Below, piece by piece: positions 37,035 to 45,529 of a DNA stretch of 64,000 nt. The position numbers and the translations under genes are program-made. Each line of letters starts with the position of its first letter. Positions within the stretch are counted from its first letter, which is position 1. The notes under the pieces were generated by a model. The model saw nothing but the letters and a program-made list of their open reading frames with translations, had not been told where the DNA came from and searched no databases. The stretch spans positions 1 to 64,000 of the forward strand of contig NZ_LYBM01000013.1 in NCBI RefSeq assembly GCF_001707825.1, given 5' to 3'. The DNA is from Veronia pacifica (GTDB lineage Bacteria > Pseudomonadota > Gammaproteobacteria > Enterobacterales > Vibrionaceae).

Positions 37035-38588
37035 TTAATCTTTTCGGAACATTTCAAGCATGCGCTTAGTGACAGTAAAGCCGCCAAAGATGTTTATGCT
37101 TGCTATAAGAACGGCTATGAAGGCAAGAAAGGACACTAATCCGTTGCCCTGCCCAATCTGCAACACTGCGCCAACGATAATGATCCCTGATATCGCGTTC
37201 GTCACAGACATTAATGGTGTATGAAGTGCATGAGTAACATTCCATACCACATAATATCCCACCACACAGGCTAAAACGAAGACAGTAAAGTGAGAGAGGA
37301 ACTCTGCTGGTGCTGAATTGGCAACCCAACCAAATGCCGCTATTCCCGCTGCTATAAGGCCGTATTTCTTCTCGGGAGCCATAGGTTTGTCTTCTTTAAT
37401 GACAACTGCTGGCTTCTCTTCTTTCGCTTGCTGTGGCTGAGCTGATACCTGAATAGGCGGAGCCGGCCACGTTATTTCACCCTCTTTGATGACGGTGACA
37501 CCACGTATCACTTGATCATCAAAGTCGACATCAATGTTGCCATCTTTTTCCTTGCAGAGTAACTTCATCAAATTGACAAGGTTTGTACTGTAGAGCTGAG
37601 ATGACTGGGTAGGAAGACGGGCAACCATATCGGTGTAACCGATAATTTTTACGCCGTTATCGGTCGTAATGATTTTGTCAGCGACGGTATATTCGCAGTT
37701 TCCGCCGTTAGCCGCAGCAAGGTCAACAATGACACTGCCCGGTTTCATTGAATCTACCATCTCCTTGGTAACCAATTTCGGCGCAGGTCTGCCGGGAATC
37801 AAGGCGGTGGTGATGATAATATCGACGTCTTTTGCTTGTTCTGCGTATAGCTCTGCTGCCTTTTTATTAAAGTCGTCTGACATTTCTTTGGCATAGCCAT
37901 CACCGCTTCCTGCCGCTTCTTCAAACTGTACCTGAAGAAACTCAGCGCCCATGCTCTCAACCTGTTCTTTCACTTCAGGTCTGACATCAAAAGCGCGAAC
38001 AATTGCACCCAGACTACCAGCCGCTCCTATCGCTGCGAGTCCAGCAACACCCGCTCCCGCTACGAAGACTTTTGCAGGTGGCACTTTGCCCGCTGCTGTA
38101 ATTTGCCCAGTGAAGAATCGGCCAAATTCGTGTGCGGATTCAACGACTGCGCGATAACCCGCGATATTCGCCATTGAGCTCAATGCATCGAGAGCCTGTG
38201 CTCTTGAGATACGAGGCACGGAGTCCATCGCCATGACATTGATATTTTTTTCTGAGAGCTTTTCCATCAGCGGCTCATTCTGAGCAGGCCAGATAAAACT
38301 CACCAATGTCGCGCCATCGTTAAGTAAATCAATTTCATTGACACCTACTTTGGTGTCTGCGTTAGGGGCGTTTACTTTAAAAATAATGTCTGATTTCCAG
38401 ACATCTTTGGCTTCTTTAACAACAGCACCTGAAGCTTCGTATGACGCATCATCAAAGCTCGCTAAGTTGCCGGCACCTGTTTCAATGACAACACTGAAAC
38501 CCATTTTTATAAGCTGCTCAACCGTTTTTGGCGTCGCAGCTACCCGCGTCTCATTGGCGAGTATTTCTTTTGGCACACCAATTTGCAT
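37035..38588 (-). CDS. pntA: NAD(P) transhydrogenase subunit alpha
   Basis: 517 residues, normal for PntA. The alanine-dehydrogenase-like dI domain begins [20 protein letters not shown] and holds the NAD-binding [18 protein letters not shown]. Four helices fill the C-terminal 110 residues ([20 protein letters not shown] and following). It is first in the pntAB operon. Confidence 0.96.
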   Translation of the reverse strand: MQIGVPKEILANETRVAATPKTVEQLIKMGFSVVIETGAGNLASFDDASYEASGAVVKEAKDVWKSDIIFKVNAPNADTKVGVNEIDLLNDGATLVSFIWPAQNEPLMEKLSEKNINVMAMDSVPRISRAQALDALSSMANIAGYRAVVESAHEFGRFFTGQITAAGKVPPAKVFVAGAGVAGLAAIGAAGSLGAIVRAFDVRPEVKEQVESMGAEFLQVQFEEAAGSGDGYAKEMSDDFNKKAAELYAEQAKDVDIIITTALIPGRPAPKLVTKEMVDSMKPGSVIVDLAAANGGNCEYTVADKIITTDNGVKIIGYTDMVARLPTQSSQLYSTNLVNLMKLLCKEKDGNIDVDFDDQVIRGVTVIKEGEITWPAPPIQVSAQPQQAKEEKPAVVIKEDKPMAPEKKYGLIAAGIAAFGWVANSAPAEFLSHFTVFVLACVVGYYVVWNVTHALHTPLMSVTNAISGIIIVGAVLQIGQGNGLVSFLAFIAVLIASINIFGGFTVTKRMLEMFRKD

Positions 38589-38873
38589 AGTTTATCCCTG
38601 ACTATTGGCTTAAATAATTGTTCCATTTTTAACCAACGAACCCGAACTCAACAACCTATTTGTTGGAATAATTCATAAACTTCATATATATGTAAGCTAA
38701 CGAAGCCGATCCGCGTTTGAAAATGTAGTTATGTAACAAACAAGCGACAATATCTTTTTATCATCTAACCAGTTGAAAAAAAGCATTAAATAATGACATT
38801 CTCAAACATTAAACGATAATTAAAAACAACATTAAAACTTCGAAAAACAAACCCAACGTAATATCGGGCGGGG

Positions 38874-39146
38874 CTAATCAAACATCTTGTCACCCATTTG
38901 GTCGATGTACATCCTCGCCTTGTTAACCATAAGCTCAGATGCGGCACTCTCTGATGGGAGAATGTCCGACCTAATAAAATGATGGATTTTTGGTTCACCG
39001 TCTGTCTCTTTACAGATACGACCACTGATCCTGTACTGACCTCCTTCGCTCTTAGGCTCTGAATATATGAGAAATCCTTTGTATTCGATTGGATCGACTG
39101 ATCTCTCGCTCTCTTTTTCACCAAACAACCATGAAAATAATCCCAT
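38874..39146 (-). CDS. HlyU-family (PF10115-type) small protein
   Basis: 90 residues beginning MGLFSWLFGEKESE and containing EYKGFLIYSEPKSEGGQYRI, GRICKETDGE and KARMYIDQMGDKMFD, all typical of this conserved family. The Pfam name HlyU is historical; the Vibrio virulence activator HlyU proper is an ArsR-type protein. A good AGGAAAT ribosome site precedes it. Function is unclear. A frame at 38786-39124 on the same strand is its shadow. Confidence 0.82.
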   Translation of the reverse strand: MGLFSWLFGEKESERSVDPIEYKGFLIYSEPKSEGGQYRISGRICKETDGEPKIHHFIRSDILPSESAASELMVNKARMYIDQMGDKMFD

Positions 39147-39236
39147 GATATTTCCTACAATGAGTTGTAACTAAAACGTTATACTGACGAAGAGCCATTT
39201 TTTTGTCCAGTATCAGTGGCATACAGATATAAAAAA

Positions 39237-39249
39237 CTGTCTAGGACAG
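39237..39249 (-). terminator. Weak terminator of the DUF1127-like gene
   Basis: Stem CTGTC / GACAG with a TAG loop; on the minus strand TTTTTT follows, and on the plus strand a run of seven T lies near. Confidence 0.55.
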
Positions 39250-39270
39250 GCTTTTTTTATATCTCATACT

Positions 39271-39462
39271 TTATTTTAACAAGCCGATATCACGCTTGAT
39301 ATGATCCGGCAAGTTAACACATGACCACGAGGGTGGCTGATTTCTATCAGACATTAGCGCATTCAAGCAACGGAGTAAGATTGCCGTAACGCTGAAAGCA
39401 TTTGCTCTTTTCTTTTGGTTTAATTCGATATTGTCGTAATTTAGTTCAACTGCCTGTGTCAT
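39271..39462 (-). CDS. DUF1127-like small protein
   Basis: 63 residues from the ATG at 39462 with a GGGGGT site. The C-terminus PSWSCVNLPDHIKRDIGLLK matches the DUF1127 pattern (L-x-D-x-x-x-R-D-I-G-L). Such small proteins are often involved in RNA or phosphate-related regulation in alphaproteobacteria; nothing specific is known here. Confidence 0.65.
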   Translation of the reverse strand: MTQAVELNYDNIELNQKKRANAFSVTAILLRCLNALMSDRNQPPSWSCVNLPDHIKRDIGLLK

Positions 39463-39924
39463 TTTTACCCCCAATCCGCCGTTCAATTTATGAGCAAATA
39501 TTAAGGCTATTTCTTAACCTTTAACACTGACAATTTTTCCACTTTGCCATTATATTTTCTAATGCAAAAGTTACATTTAAATTCGTCTAAACGACTTATT
39601 TTAAATAGTATTTGTTCTAATAACGATTCTTTACTTTCATTATAAAATATAAGCACAAAGATTTATCTCAAAATAAACAATCTGTTTACACTTCACTCAA
39701 TCTTGTCACTGAAATGGAGAGGCTATTTGGTTGCTCGGTTTTCACCGGTTGGAAAATACACCAATAAAAATATTCCAGCCCTTACAAACCAATACAGTAA
39801 CTACGGCGGTGCAAACGGCAATAAGTATGAGTAGACATTTACAACTTTTTTGGTTTTGTTATTATTTATCATGTGTTTATCATTAATCGACAGACAACAA
39901 CCAAAGAACGGAGAAAATACCGAA
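39463..39924. other. Non-coding region before arfA
   Basis: 460 AT-rich bases. It must contain the promoters of the leftward DUF1127-like gene and of arfA. No further gene or clear operator was seen. Confidence 0.35.
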
Positions 39925-40188
39925 ATGACAAAGCGCAAACTTAATAAAACTGACCGCGAGACACAGAGGGATGAACAAAACGTTGAGGGCAACAGTTACC
40001 AACACCACAGAGGAGAAATAAAAGATAATGCCCTAAAAGCACTAGTAACAGATAGGCTGTTCAGAGTGAGGGTAGAAAAACCCAAAAAAGGTAAAGGGTC
40101 ATATTCCCGCAAAGGGCGCTCAGACAAAGGTCAGCGCCCTTTTTTAGGTCTGGGCATTTATTTGTTTCTCACAACACACTCTGATTAA
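39925..40188 (+). CDS. arfA: Alternative ribosome-rescue factor ArfA
   Basis: 87 codons from the ATG at 39925 (a GGAG lies 11 bases upstream); upstream in-frame ATGs at 39850 and 39871 lack a ribosome site. The family core is unmistakable: YQHHRGEIKDNALKAL, then LFRVRVEKPKKGKGSYSRKG. ArfA recruits RF2 to ribosomes stalled on non-stop mRNA when tmRNA fails. As in E. coli, an intrinsic terminator lies inside the coding region (40111-40146), so most transcripts should end before the stop codon and the full protein be removed by tmRNA tagging, making arfA a backup. Confidence 0.9.
   Translation: MTKRKLNKTDRETQRDEQNVEGNSYQHHRGEIKDNALKALVTDRLFRVRVEKPKKGKGSYSRKGRSDKGQRPFLGLGIYLFLTTHSD
40111..40146 (+). 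terminator. Intrinsic terminator inside arfA
   Basis: Perfect 10-bp stem AAAGGGCGCT / AGCGCCCTTT (40111-40120 with 40133-40142) runs into TTTTTT. It overlaps the arfA codons KGRSDKGQRPF, before the stop at 40186-40188. Confidence 0.88.
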
Positions 40189-40277
40189 CTGGAAATGGGG
40201 ACGAAGTATGTTAAAGATGCCCATGCAGCAAGCCAAAAAATAATTAATGCTACATCGAGCCAGTCACGCTTTTCCAT
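40185..40277 (-). CDS. Possible 30-residue membrane protein
   Basis: A 30-codon frame, MEKRDWLDVALIIFWLAAWA then SLTYFVPISS, with a GGGAG site seven bases before the ATG. One strong membrane helix. It faces the arfA tail. There is no homology that I recognise, so it is a candidate only. Confidence 0.35.
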   Translation of the reverse strand: MEKRDWLDVALIIFWLAAWASLTYFVPISS

Positions 40278-40618
40278 CCAGTTTCTCCCTTCCACTGCTT
40301 TTCCATTTTATCGGCCTCAACGCGTTCATCTTGAATCACGATGTTCTAGGTCTTTCGGCGACTTTTCACTAGAGTTGTCATATGGCGTATACACTTTTCA
40401 CAAGCAAACCATGTGCCAGTAAGCACTAAAGTAGTTACGTTAAGCACAACAAACAAAAGGTAAATATCAAGAACGAAAAGGCCGCTGGTATGAAGATATG
40501 TAGCAAGTTACTTTAAGAAGAGTGATGATGTTGTTCGCATATTTCTTGTATGGTGGTAACGGTAACGTTGAAGCGCCTCGCCTTGAAGTCATTGAATGAC
40601 TGAGATGACTTCACCCGA
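40278..40618. other. Non-coding region between the small ORF and the 5'-nucleotidase gene
   Basis: About 340 bases, downstream of the leftward nucleotidase gene. Short minus-strand frames here (for example one starting near 40330) are broken by stops and look like chance or remnants. Confidence 0.3.
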
Positions 40619-42355
40619 TTAAAACCGCTGAAAGCCAGCCATATCCGGTTTCACAGGTTCAAGAGATTCTATTGTCCTTGCGTATTCAATAAAACTCTCA
40701 GACAAGGTCACACCGACCGACCGGACATTATTTCCTGGATGCTCCAGTGCATCATACCCTTCCTTTCCTTTTGTCGTATACGCTGATGATACGGATCGAT
40801 ACAGACCATTATCTTCAACAGATCGCCATTCATTCTCAACCCTGTATTGAAGGGAGCTGATTCTGCGTCCGATCGGCAAGTCTTTATCGTAGTCAAAACG
40901 CAAATAAGCAGTGTAAGGAAAACTGCCGTCACCCGTTCCATTTATACCATTATTAATAGCGTTATCTATGGCACCTTCCAACGCGAGCCTTACCTGCTTA
41001 CCTGATACACGATATTCCACAATATCAATTTCGAATGGCAGCAAACGGCCAGCTATTTCAGCGGCAGTAAGTGAGCCTGACGACACACTCACCCTTACTC
41101 CACCAGCATTGTGGATGGCAAAATCGGCGGGTATTCCACGACATCGAGCGGAGAACAACATTGCTTCACAAACCAAAGGCGCGATCTCACTGCCTCCTTT
41201 TTGATCTGGAACTCTGATATGCCTGAGCAAGTGAGGAACAAAAGTGACGATGTCACTTTCTAGTCGGTGTACGGCGGGCTTGTAATCTCGGCCAATGACA
41301 TCATGGATATCATTTTCAGTTTTAGTGAACAAGACGTTGTCTTGTTGCTTCAGAGCGCAAATTGCTTCGCGTTTTGCATCAACGTCATCAATATCACTGT
41401 TCCCATCAGTCAAGCTGGCATTTTGACAACAGTCCTCATCAAGTAAGAGAAAGTTGTTTCCAGAATGATGGGTGACCTCACCATGTGAATTGAACTCGAG
41501 TTCAACTGCACCTAAAAACATCGCATGACAGCAAGCCTGCAAAACCAATGTTCCAGATTCACAGCGACCGTATGGTTCCTCGAAACCCAGCCCGAGAGCA
41601 CTAAAATCGCCTTGTAGAGTATGACTATGTCCACCAATTATCACCGATAGGCCATCAACCTGCTCTGCCATATCAAGATCTGCTGCATAGCCAAGGTGAC
41701 TGAGCAAAATTATATTTTTGATGCCTTGGTCATGGAGGCGCTTGACCGTATTTTTGACAACCTCCAGTGAAGAAACAAAAGGAGTGTCTGGATCAGGGTT
41801 GGCAATAGCAGACATTTTATCTATCGACACACCAAATATAGCCACTTGATGTCCGTTGAACTCTTTAATGACGACATCTGCCCGCTTTTGTTTTGCCAGA
41901 TAAGGACGTAATTGCGGCTTATCAGAGAGCCGTTTAGTTTTGTTGGGCAATTCATGGCTGACATCCCAATTGCCTGCCAGTAGGGGAAAATGGATATCAG
42001 AAAGAAAGTCTGAGACCGGACCGTTTCCCAAGTCCAACTCATGATTTCCCAGTGTCATTGCATCAAGACCCAGCATGTTCAAAAGGCGGGCATTAATGTC
42101 TCCCTTGAAAAGGCTGTAATACAGTGACCCCTGAAAACAGTCACCAGCATGCAAAAAAAGAAAGCCCTGCTGCTTCTCTTTTGCCTGTTGTCTGAAGTGT
42201 TCAACGACATTCTTGATGCGAGCAAAGCCACCTGTTGTCGTTTTTATTTGCATATGGCTATCTGGCAAGGACAAAGTGATTGGCGAGGGCTCGAAATGCG
42301 AGTGTGTGTCATTAATATGAGTAACAGAAAGAATAAGTGGGTTTATTGTCGGCAT
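40619..42355 (-). CDS. Bifunctional UDP-sugar hydrolase/5'-nucleotidase family protein (UshA-like)
   Basis: 578 residues. Calcineurin-like metallophosphatase N-terminus with VTHINDTHSHFEP, HAGDCFQGS, LGNHELDLG, LLSHLGYAADLD and IGGHSHTLQG; C-terminal nucleotidase domain with IHNAGGVRVSVSSG and NGTGDGSFPYTAYLRF. No signal peptide is seen from the ATG at 42355 (AAGGGA site), unlike periplasmic UshA, so it may act in the cytoplasm or be exported by another route. A matS-like site lies at 41244-41256. Confidence 0.88.
   Translation of the reverse strand: MPTINPLILSVTHINDTHSHFEPSPITLSLPDSHMQIKTTTGGFARIKNVVEHFRQQAKEKQQGFLFLHAGDCFQGSLYYSLFKGDINARLLNMLGLDAMTLGNHELDLGNGPVSDFLSDIHFPLLAGNWDVSHELPNKTKRLSDKPQLRPYLAKQKRADVVIKEFNGHQVAIFGVSIDKMSAIANPDPDTPFVSSLEVVKNTVKRLHDQGIKNIILLSHLGYAADLDMAEQVDGLSVIIGGHSHTLQGDFSALGLGFEEPYGRCESGTLVLQACCHAMFLGAVELEFNSHGEVTHHSGNNFLLLDEDCCQNASLTDGNSDIDDVDAKREAICALKQQDNVLFTKTENDIHDVIGRDYKPAVHRLESDIVTFVPHLLRHIRVPDQKGGSEIAPLVCEAMLFSARCRGIPADFAIHNAGGVRVSVSSGSLTAAEIAGRLLPFEIDIVEYRVSGKQVRLALEGAIDNAINNGINGTGDGSFPYTAYLRFDYDKDLPIGRRISSLQYRVENEWRSVEDNGLYRSVSSAYTTKGKEGYDALEHPGNNVRSVGVTLSESFIEYARTIESLEPVKPDMAGFQRF
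41244..41256. other. matS-like site 9
   Basis: GTGACGATGTCAC, perfect consensus, inside the 5'-nucleotidase gene. Confidence 0.8.
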
Positions 42356-42635
42356 AGATCCCTTTAATAATGAAATGCAATACAGCTGCCAAGCATTCTA
42401 CATTACAATCGTCACAGATACATGCTCGGTTATCCGGATCGTAGCGGATATGAAATGTTTGATGTCGTTGTATTTTCCCGCGGATAACCACGAAAGCTGC
42501 ATACATAGTTAGCAGCATACAAGGAAAAAATAGCCTCGCCTATTTTCATAAATAGTAGAAGTGTTAACCACTCTCGTAATAGGTTTAATACCAAACAGTA
42601 TGAATGGATAAATATATTTGTTCCCTTGGAGTGAT
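42356..42635. other. Divergent promoter region
   Basis: 280 bases between the nucleotidase gene and the DctD-like gene. No sigma-54 promoter or dyad like those at 44.1-44.3 kb is seen here, and no gene is supported. Confidence 0.35.
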
Positions 42636-43994
42636 ATGGAAAAGTTTGGACAGGTACTGTTAATTGAAGATGACAGTATAGTGCGTCAGGCAACTGCACA
42701 ATGGCTTGAGCTTGCCGGTTTTACGGTGGTCACCTGTGAAACAGGCCATGCCGCGATAGATGCAATGTCGCCTTCATTTTCGGGTGTGGTTGTCAGCGAC
42801 GTTAAATTACCAGACATTGACGGTATTTCCCTGATCGCTCAACTTCAGGATATTGTTCCTCAGTTACCTGTTATTCTGATCACTGGTCATGGTGATATTG
42901 ATATGGCCGTCAGTGCCCTCCGGCTTGGTGCCTTCGATTTTCTTGAAAAGCCTTTTGACCCGGCAAGACTGACAGATGCAGTAAAAAAAGGACTCGCTCA
43001 GTCTGAGAACGAAAAAAAACGCGGTGATAGGGAAGCATACCTTGAACAACTCCATGGTCTTGAAAGAGTTCTAATTGGAAGTAGCCCTCAAATGCAGAGA
43101 GTGCGAGATCAAATAGTACGTCTTGCTGACATGGACACAAACGTGATCATCTATGGTGAAACTGGCTGCGGTAAGGAATTGGTTGCTGAGAGTCTTCATC
43201 GTCATAGTCAACGAAACGCTGCTGAATTTGTTGCACTAAACTGCGCTGCCATCCCTGAGAACCTATTTGAAAGTGAGTTGTTCGGTCATGAGCAAGGTGC
43301 ATTTACTGGCGCGACAAAAAGTCGGATCGGAAAGTTGGAATTTGCCGACCAGGGAAGTGTATTTCTCGATGAAGTTGAAAGTGTTCCACTCGCCATGCAG
43401 ATAAAGCTGCTGCGAGCCATTCAGGAACAACAGATAGAACGGGTGGGAACCAACAAGCTAAAAGATATTAATATCCGCTGTATAGCGGCAGCGAAAGAGG
43501 ATTTGAAAGACAACCCTAACTTTCGACAAGACTTATATTATCGTCTAAATGTTTCGCAAATATGCATACCGCCATTGAGGGAGAGAGTTCAGGATATCAT
43601 CCTACTTTTTGAGTACTTTTGCTCTGAACATCGTTCTACTCGTTCATTGAGTATTAATGATCAAGATACGCTTGCTGGCTACGCATGGCCCGGAAACGTT
43701 AGAGAACTTCGCAATGTGGCAACTCAGTTTGCATTGGACAGCAGTGTGTCTGTCGGTGAGATTCTTGCCAGTGGGCCTGATACAACGCCAGCCAGTTCAG
43801 AAAACAGACTTCCACTCGCGATCAGAATGCAAAATGCTGAGCGTCAGATTCTTCAGGAAGCGTTACGGCGTCATAAGGGGCATATTCAAGCAGTCATGGA
43901 TGAATTAGATCTACCTCGACGGACCATTAATCAAAAGATGCAAAAGCATGGATTAAATCGGGCAGACTACATCAGTAATGACGGTGGCAAATAA
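42636..43994 (+). CDS. DctD-like sigma-54-dependent response regulator
   Basis: 452 residues from the ATG at 42636 (GGAG, five bases); a TTG at 42618 is unlikely. Receiver domain with phospho-acceptor Asp55 (VVSDVKLPDIDG); AAA+ domain with Walker A GETGCGKELVAE near 174 and the sigma-54 contact loop GAFTGA at 221-226; Fis-type helix-turn-helix at the end (HIQAVMDELDLPRRTINQKM). It should activate the TAXI-TRAP operon that follows, using the three dyads upstream of it. The partner kinase is the gene at 47775-49886. Confidence 0.92.
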   Translation: MEKFGQVLLIEDDSIVRQATAQWLELAGFTVVTCETGHAAIDAMSPSFSGVVVSDVKLPDIDGISLIAQLQDIVPQLPVILITGHGDIDMAVSALRLGAFDFLEKPFDPARLTDAVKKGLAQSENEKKRGDREAYLEQLHGLERVLIGSSPQMQRVRDQIVRLADMDTNVIIYGETGCGKELVAESLHRHSQRNAAEFVALNCAAIPENLFESELFGHEQGAFTGATKSRIGKLEFADQGSVFLDEVESVPLAMQIKLLRAIQEQQIERVGTNKLKDINIRCIAAAKEDLKDNPNFRQDLYYRLNVSQICIPPLRERVQDIILLFEYFCSEHRSTRSLSINDQDTLAGYAWPGNVRELRNVATQFALDSSVSVGEILASGPDTTPASSENRLPLAIRMQNAERQILQEALRRHKGHIQAVMDELDLPRRTINQKMQKHGLNRADYISNDGGK

Positions 43995-44118
43995 AGCGGT
44001 ATCAGGTTCAAGTCATCGATTACCTCTCAGGCTCAAAAAGAATCGATCAACATTGCACATCAGATGTGTCGCTATTAATTTGATAACGTGTATATCTCAC
44101 AAACGTTATCTCGAGCCT

Positions 44119-44138
44119 ATGAGCATTTTTTTGCTCAT
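44119..44138. promoter_or_regulatory. DctD-type activator dyad 1
   Basis: Perfect ATGAGCA-N6-TGCTCAT (spacer TTTTTT), about 193 bases upstream of the sigma-54 minus-24 element. Confidence 0.65.
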
Positions 44139-44226
44139 CATATCTACAAAATGGCGTGATGAGAGTCATACAAATACTCCAACACATTAGACGTCAATAC
44201 CTTCCAATCACAACAGCTCGGTTCAC

Positions 44227-44246
44227 ATGAGCATAATCTTGCTCAC
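44227..44246. promoter_or_regulatory. DctD-type activator dyad 2
   Basis: ATGAGCA-TAATCT-TGCTCAC, same spacing as dyad 1 and one end base different, about 85 bases upstream of the minus-24 element. Confidence 0.65.
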
Positions 44247-44260
44247 TCTACCTTACCTCT

Positions 44261-44280
44261 CTCAGCATCTTTTTGCTCAT
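44261..44280. promoter_or_regulatory. DctD-type activator dyad 3
   Basis: CTCAGCA-TCTTTT-TGCTCAT, right half perfect and left half with two changes, about 51 bases upstream of the minus-24 element. Confidence 0.55.
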
Positions 44281-44329
44281 TCCGATACTTCACTCATATA
44301 AATCACATCAATATCAATAATTTATATTT

Positions 44330-44344
44330 TGGCACGTAACATGC
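44330..44344 (+). promoter_or_regulatory. Sigma-54 (-24/-12) promoter of the TAXI-TRAP operon
   Basis: TTGGCACGTAACATGC has the GG and GC pairs ten bases apart, as in the TGGCAC-N5-TTGC consensus (ATGC for TTGC here). It is 76 bases before the start codon, and the gene just upstream encodes a sigma-54 activator. Confidence 0.75.
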
Positions 44345-44419
44345 TATTTGGGCTCACAGTAATGACAATGTCATCGAAAGGAAAGTGTGTATCAGTCACG
44401 CTGAATAAAGGAGTGAATA

Positions 44420-45442
44420 ATGAACATCGCAGCTCGATTTAAACATGCCGCCTTAACAACAATTTTTATCGCCATGTCCACAGTGACAGCCGCGTCACAT
44501 GCCTCTGAGAATCGTAGTTATATTCTCGCCACCGCCTCAACTGGCGGAACCTATTATCCTGTTGGGGTTGCACTCGCCACTCTCAGTAAAATCAAATTAG
44601 AACCTAAGCACAAATTCTCGCTGTCTGCTATCAGCTCTGCTGGGTCTGGCGAAAACGTTAAATTGTTACGCGAGAATGAAGCGCAATTTGCAATTTTGCA
44701 GGGTCTTTATGGTGCGTGGGCATGGAATGGTGAAGGTAAACTTAAACAAGCCGGTCCGCAAAAACAACTTCGCTCAGTTTCCATGCTTTGGCAAAATGTC
44801 GAACATTTTGTTATTCATTCTGATTTAGCCAAAACAGGAAATGTGTCAGACCTGAAAAATCTGAAGAAAAAGAAATTTTCAATCGGCAAAAAAAATTCAG
44901 GTACTGAGGGTTCCGGCAGGCATATTATGTCTGGTCTGAAAATTGACCCGGAGTCATTTAATCTCGCTTACATGGGATATGGTGCAAGTGCCGATGCACT
45001 TCAAAATGGTGCCATTGAGGGAATGAATACCCCTGCTGGTGTTCCTGTGAGTGCGGTAACCAGAGCCTTTGCCGCCATGGGAGACAATATCACACTACTA
45101 TCATTCACAGATAAGCAGATAAAAGCAGCCAATAAGGGTTATAACCTCTGGAATAGCCTTGAAATACCAGCAAATACATATCCGGGCCAAACCAAAACAG
45201 TAAAAACTATTGCACAGCCAAACTTCCTTGCTGCCCGCTATGACATTAGCGATGAAGACGTGTACATGCTAACGAAAACCATATATGACAATCTCCCTTT
45301 CCTGAATGGTATTCATAAAGCCACCAAAGCGATGGCATTAGAAAAAGCCATTGCAGGCTTGCCAGTTCCGCTTCATCCGGGAGCAGCACGTTTTTATGAA
45401 GAAATGGGACTGACTATCCCGGCTCATTTAAAAACGCAGTAA
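44420..45442 (+). CDS. TAXI-family TRAP transporter substrate-binding protein
   Basis: 340 residues with a signal peptide ending VTAASHA-SE. The TAXI family begin YILATASTGGTYYPVGVALA; SSAGSGENVKLLRENEAQFA and KFSIGKKNSGTEGSGRHIM follow. TAXI proteins bind glutamate or small organic acids and feed a DctQM-type sodium symporter. The permease gene follows 87 bases on. Expression by sigma-54 and the DctBD-like pair is inferred from the promoter. The ligand is unknown. Confidence 0.92.
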   Translation: MNIAARFKHAALTTIFIAMSTVTAASHASENRSYILATASTGGTYYPVGVALATLSKIKLEPKHKFSLSAISSAGSGENVKLLRENEAQFAILQGLYGAWAWNGEGKLKQAGPQKQLRSVSMLWQNVEHFVIHSDLAKTGNVSDLKNLKKKKFSIGKKNSGTEGSGRHIMSGLKIDPESFNLAYMGYGASADALQNGAIEGMNTPAGVPVSAVTRAFAAMGDNITLLSFTDKQIKAANKGYNLWNSLEIPANTYPGQTKTVKTIAQPNFLAARYDISDEDVYMLTKTIYDNLPFLNGIHKATKAMALEKAIAGLPVPLHPGAARFYEEMGLTIPAHLKTQ

Positions 45443-45529
45443 TGACCGCCATCAATCTATCGACACGGAAGTACAGGGGCTGACATCTGTTAGCTTCTGG
45501 TTACCTGAAGCCTTACCTCAGGAGTCGCA

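Larger units (their letters stand above)
43995..44419. promoter_or_regulatory. Regulatory region of the TAXI-TRAP operon
   Basis: 425 bases with no gene. Holds three activator-type dyads and a sigma-54 promoter, each given separately. Confidence 0.7.

Noticed and set aside
38786-39124. 112-codon minus-strand frame
   Set aside because: Same strand, different frame, over the HlyU-family gene, which has the ribosome site and family match.
42430-42699. Minus-strand frame upstream of the DctD-like gene
   Set aside because: Overlaps the regulator start and has no ribosome site or family features.
44362-44380. ATGACAATGTCAT as a further matS site
   Set aside because: Both end bases differ from GTGAC/GTCAC, so it was not counted; it lies in the TAXI-TRAP leader and may be an operator instead.
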